From contig OX485807.1 in NCBI GenBank assembly GCA_950295325.1, positions 21,855,666 to 21,919,665 on the forward strand: 64,000 bases of DNA. Reading direction: 5' to 3'. Positions 60,840 to 64,000 of the stretch are shown one piece after another (positions within the stretch are counted from its first letter, which is position 1; each line of letters begins with the position of its first letter). The translations under genes and the position numbers were made by a program. The notes under the pieces are model-generated. The model searched no databases. It was not told the DNA's origin and worked only from the letters and a program-made list of their open reading frames with translations. The stretch comes from Polytrichum commune. Its lineage: Eukaryota; Streptophyta; Polytrichopsida; Polytrichales; Polytrichaceae.

Positions 60840-61330
60840 GCTACGTGGCCATGTTTTTGCGCACTTCCAACTCCACATACAATTTTCACACTTGGATTGA
60901 ATTGCAGATTGTTTCATCTAGTTAGCATTTGTAAATCACTAAAGATGTTAGTTGAAGTTTCATAATTTGAGTTGAGATAAACAAATTGAAAGAAGAAAAC
61001 GTGAAGAAATTCTTCTATTTAGGTAATTGCATAGACCCCCCAATTTTCAAAACTACTTGTGAAGTGATTGATATAGTGTAAGCACCTGCTTCAATCTCAT
61101 TGTAACACGTGTCCTTTTGGCATTTGTTCACAACTACTCGCCTTGCCATATACTACTCGAATATAGGTCTCTAATAAAGAAGAGTGACTACATCAAGCCC
61201 ACGTACCTGACAAGGTTCATGGTGGACACCAAAAAACACATGTGTTACGTGAAGATTGGACTATGTGCTCAAAATACATTAACCCTTCTAGGGTAAGGGT
61301 TGAGAGAGAAATATCATTTAAAGAGAACTA
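60840..61330. repeat. Dispersed repeat family, copy 3
   Basis: Ordered similarity to 23830-24250 (ACTTCCAACTCCACATACAA, AATTGCATAGACC, ATATAGGTCTCTAAT, GAAGAGTGACTACA) and to 63190-63640. Confidence 0.5.
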
Positions 61331-62138
61331 AAAAAACTTCACTTTGACCTCTTATAGCTTTTGCAACTGCACTCCAATTTTGAAAGTTGAAGTGTCAATA
61401 TGCATAAACTGCAATTACTAAGTGCATGAGATGATATCCAAGCCAATCCATGGCCCATATTGTATGTGGATTTGGAAGGGCCCACAATAAGGCCAATCAT
61501 CATGTACCGATGTGTGTTAATTTGGCCTTTTTTTTATTTGCGAAATGACAACTCAAAACTCCATAAAGCAATAGTTTGTCCCAATAATAATTTTCTTCAT
61601 CAAGTTTGTCGGATAGATGGGATGCAGCGATTGGCCGGATATGTGTCGTTTCACACCACTTGAAACTGTTTTCGGGTGCCACACCATTTTGTGTGTGCAA
61701 AGCATGATATTTGGATGCTCAAATCGAGGAGACTCAAGTGTACAAATAGGGGGTTTGACTTTTACTTGCCTCTTTGGGGAGTTGCAAGTAAAATAGTCAT
61801 AAGGAATAAAATTATGAAACAAGTTGCATTCCTCGTCATTTCCTCTACTCCATCTCTGGGAAAATATTGCACGAATCCCAAGCCACTCTTTCTGCCCGAA
61901 TCCGCTTATTTCCACCTTCTTCTTCTTCTTCTTTCCCCCCCCCCCCTCGTATATCTACCTTAGCTTCTTGTGTAACGCCTCGTCCACAGATTGAATGATG
62001 CCCGACTTCAAGTAGATCATCTGTCATGGAGGGGGGTCAGCTTGTACAGGCCGTATGGTCAGATCAAGGAGGATGAGTGCCACTAAATCATCACAAGTTT
62101 GTTAGAAGGTTGGAAAGCCCACAGGGCCTACTAATTAT
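61331..62138. other. Intergenic, simple repeats only
   Basis: Contains (CTT)n followed by a C homopolymer (about 61917-61946). The overlapping ORFs on both strands at 61460-62027 have no recognisable product. Confidence 0.35.
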
Positions 62139-62337
62139 AGTGACAAAGAGATTTTTGGGCATCATAACCAGTCGAGATCCTATTGTTTCCCACATAAACT
62201 AGTTCGTACATGTTGACATCTTTTGAGTTTTCTTCATCAAGTTGGAGAATATTCCTTTAAATGGATCGGTGTGTTGAATTTGAATGGGTTCAGCACGTTC
62301 ATCTGTAACTAGAGTGAAGGTGCCCATAACCGATCAC
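62139..62337 (+). mobile_element. Dispersed MITE with GATC-GGGAGA ends (copy 4, diverged)
   Basis: Follows the family order (GAGATTTTTGGGCAT, GTACATGTTGACATC, TCATCTGTAACTA) but with deletions and a degraded right end near CCGATCACG. Confidence 0.55.
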
Positions 62338-62955
62338 GTATGAGCTTATGCGCAAGATCTGGAGAAGTGTAAGGTGATGCAAAAGAATTCCATGTAGGGA
62401 GATAGAAATCAAGAGGATTGCAATTTTTTTCGATAGTTTTATTCCTTGAATTGAAATTATTGTGAATGTGTTATCACTGTATGTAGTTTGTCATAGCCGT
62501 TCATTTTAACCGCTCATTCCTCCTCATTTTAACACTGGAGCCAAGGACATGTGTCATGATATTATTAGTTCCAGCCTGATTGAAATTCAACCTCAACCTA
62601 ATCAAAAGTACGGCGCCCTATAGGATGGGGTCCTGATCATGAATAGGTGGGTTGACTATATTTGTCAGTTCGCCCCGTTCATTGAGGAGATTTCTTCCAA
62701 AATTGTGATAAGTAGGTACATAAGAGTCATTTCAGACATGGTCCAGGAAACGGACATGGTCTAGGAGGTGGACATGGTCTAAGAAAAGGAAAAAGAAAAA
62801 ATATCGCCCGTATCCAAGTACCGGCATGAAGGTGGACATGGTCTAACTTAGATAATGGAGAGGCGCAACCAAAAAAACACAATTTATGACTTATTACTTT
62901 ACCAGGGCTCAAGAGCCAACGATTTTTGAATGTTAGACATACGGCAATAATCATC
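62338..62955. other. Intergenic, short GGACATGGTCTA tandem
   Basis: GGACATGGTC(T/C)A recurs about four times between 62738 and 62845. No gene recognised. Confidence 0.4.
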
Positions 62956-62959
62956 TAGA

Positions 62960-63640
62960 GGTTTTTATGTTTTGCACTAATGCATGTGGGTGTTACTCGG
63001 TTCAGTTTTTTTCTTGTTCTCCATCTTCTATTGAACATATTCACGTCTTCAAGTTTGTGTTATATTAGCTAATCTACAATGCAACATCAACAAAAAAAAC
63101 TAGATTGAAAATTGGAACTCTTCTAATTTAGTTATGGTTATTGGAAGTGCATGTTTGTTGATTCCTTGATTGAATACATAGGTTCCCCTAGTTGTGCTCA
63201 ATATTGAGTGTGCAGTAGTCAATAAAATATGGAGATGTAGTCCAATTCTTCTTTAAACATGTGTTTTTATGGTGGTTGTTCTTTGATCCTCACCTAACCA
63301 CTCACCAATCACATGTAGGTGTCCAATTAGGAAAAGTAACCAAATAAGACCCACAAACCTTATTGTGTGCAATAAAAATTCATAAAATTCTGGTTGTTGG
63401 ACCATATTGCGAATTGTCTCATCTAATTAGTAATTACAAATCATGAAGATTGTCACTTCAAATTTTAAAATTGGACTTAAGATGACAAAACTCCAGGTTG
63501 TATAAGTGAAGATTATTTTTTCTTTTCAAGTGATCGCATAGGCCCTTCCAATGCAACCTAGAATATTGTTAGAGCACTCAAATGTAGGTGTATGAATAAG
63601 AAGAGAAACCACATAAAACCCACATAACAAACATAGCAAG
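62960..63640. repeat. Dispersed repeat family, copy 4
   Basis: The left part aligns with 57430-57760; the right part (AAGTGATCGCATAGGCCCTTCC, TGTAGGTGTATGAATAAGAA) with 23980-24200 and 60840-61270. This copy links the two part-families into one longer element of unknown class. Confidence 0.45.
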
Positions 63641-63985
63641 CCCCCAACCTTTTATACCTCCAAAGTGGTAGCCCCTTTCTCGTGACCCAAATTGCGTACT
63701 AAGGTAGACAAACCCATTTCCAATATCTGAAGCAATTTTGCATAAGTGTGGTACATGTGTGATTTTTTTATAGGCCTGGAATTGGTATCACGACGTTTAA
63801 TAAAAAAATCATGATTCATTTTTGACGTAATGAAATTTTAGTAAATTTTCAAAGGCAAGATTCTCTCCCGACTATATTCACATCATAGGTTAACATGTTT
63901 TTGAATACTAGTAGACGGAAACGTGAGTACATCCAATGCCCTTTTCAAAGAACCCAAATCCATGCCCTTTTGAATCACATTGAAC

Positions 63986-64000
63986 TCTCGGGGGGGCACC
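63986..64000. mobile_element. Possible left end of a third hAT-type element, cut by the window
   Basis: CTCGGGGGGGCACC closely matches the terminal repeat CTCGGGGGGTGCACC of the element at 8998-9713. Only 15 bases are visible. Confidence 0.4.

Overview
This window looks like a repeat-rich, gene-poor piece of a plant nuclear genome. The evidence is Bet v 1/PR-10-type coding exons with GT-AG introns, the mix of elements with target-site duplications (TSDs) typical of plant hAT, Mutator, PIF/Harbinger and pogo transposons, several solo LTRs, and an AT-rich background. The lineage cannot be fixed from sequence alone. A seed-free land plant (bryophyte, lycophyte or fern) is my guess, not a finding. 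All homology statements were made by eye, without database searches.

Protein-coding content is small. (1) At 6.1-8.4 kb, minus strand, is a gene for two fused Bet v 1 domains. Its middle exon carries the C-half of domain 1 and the N-half of domain 2. Splice phases are consistent through three exons, but domain 1 has an in-frame TAG. (2) At 23391-23816, plus strand, is an intact, intron-free 141-residue GNAT acyltransferase of bacterial (ElaA-like) appearance, GC-rich against its surroundings and a candidate horizontal transfer. (3) At 31.2-33.0 kb, minus strand, there are coding-like segments, including a phase-consistent four-exon model of 163 residues that I cannot identify and a broken segment further 3'. 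(4) There are dead transposase genes: two hAT remnants (18.9-20.9 and 55.0-55.7 kb) and two pogo/Tigger remnants (21.3-23.0 and 46.8-48.4 kb).

Mobile elements fill most of the rest. Four solo LTRs have TG...CA ends and matching 5-bp TSDs (2225-3997, 15044-16018, 37949-39510, 53638-54965). The third and fourth belong to one family. Non-autonomous DNA elements with defined ends include PIF/Harbinger types with 3-bp TSDs (10714-12041, 12995-13493, 36550-37844, 46309-46682), hAT types with 8-bp TSDs (1174-1737, 8998-9713, 34923-36038, and the start of a probable copy at the right edge), and Mutator types with 9-bp TSDs (12527-12891, 44062-44409). Nesting is resolved exactly in two places (a MITE inside a fold-back arm at 1.2-1.7 kb, and a MITE inside another at 13.0-13.5 kb).

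Tandem repeats: seven 41-43 bp units built on a near-palindrome (40.6-40.9 kb), about four units of a 373-bp satellite (40.9-42.3 kb), and five 292-308 bp units each containing a small inverted-repeat element (49.5-51.0 kb). Single relatives of both satellites lie elsewhere in the window.
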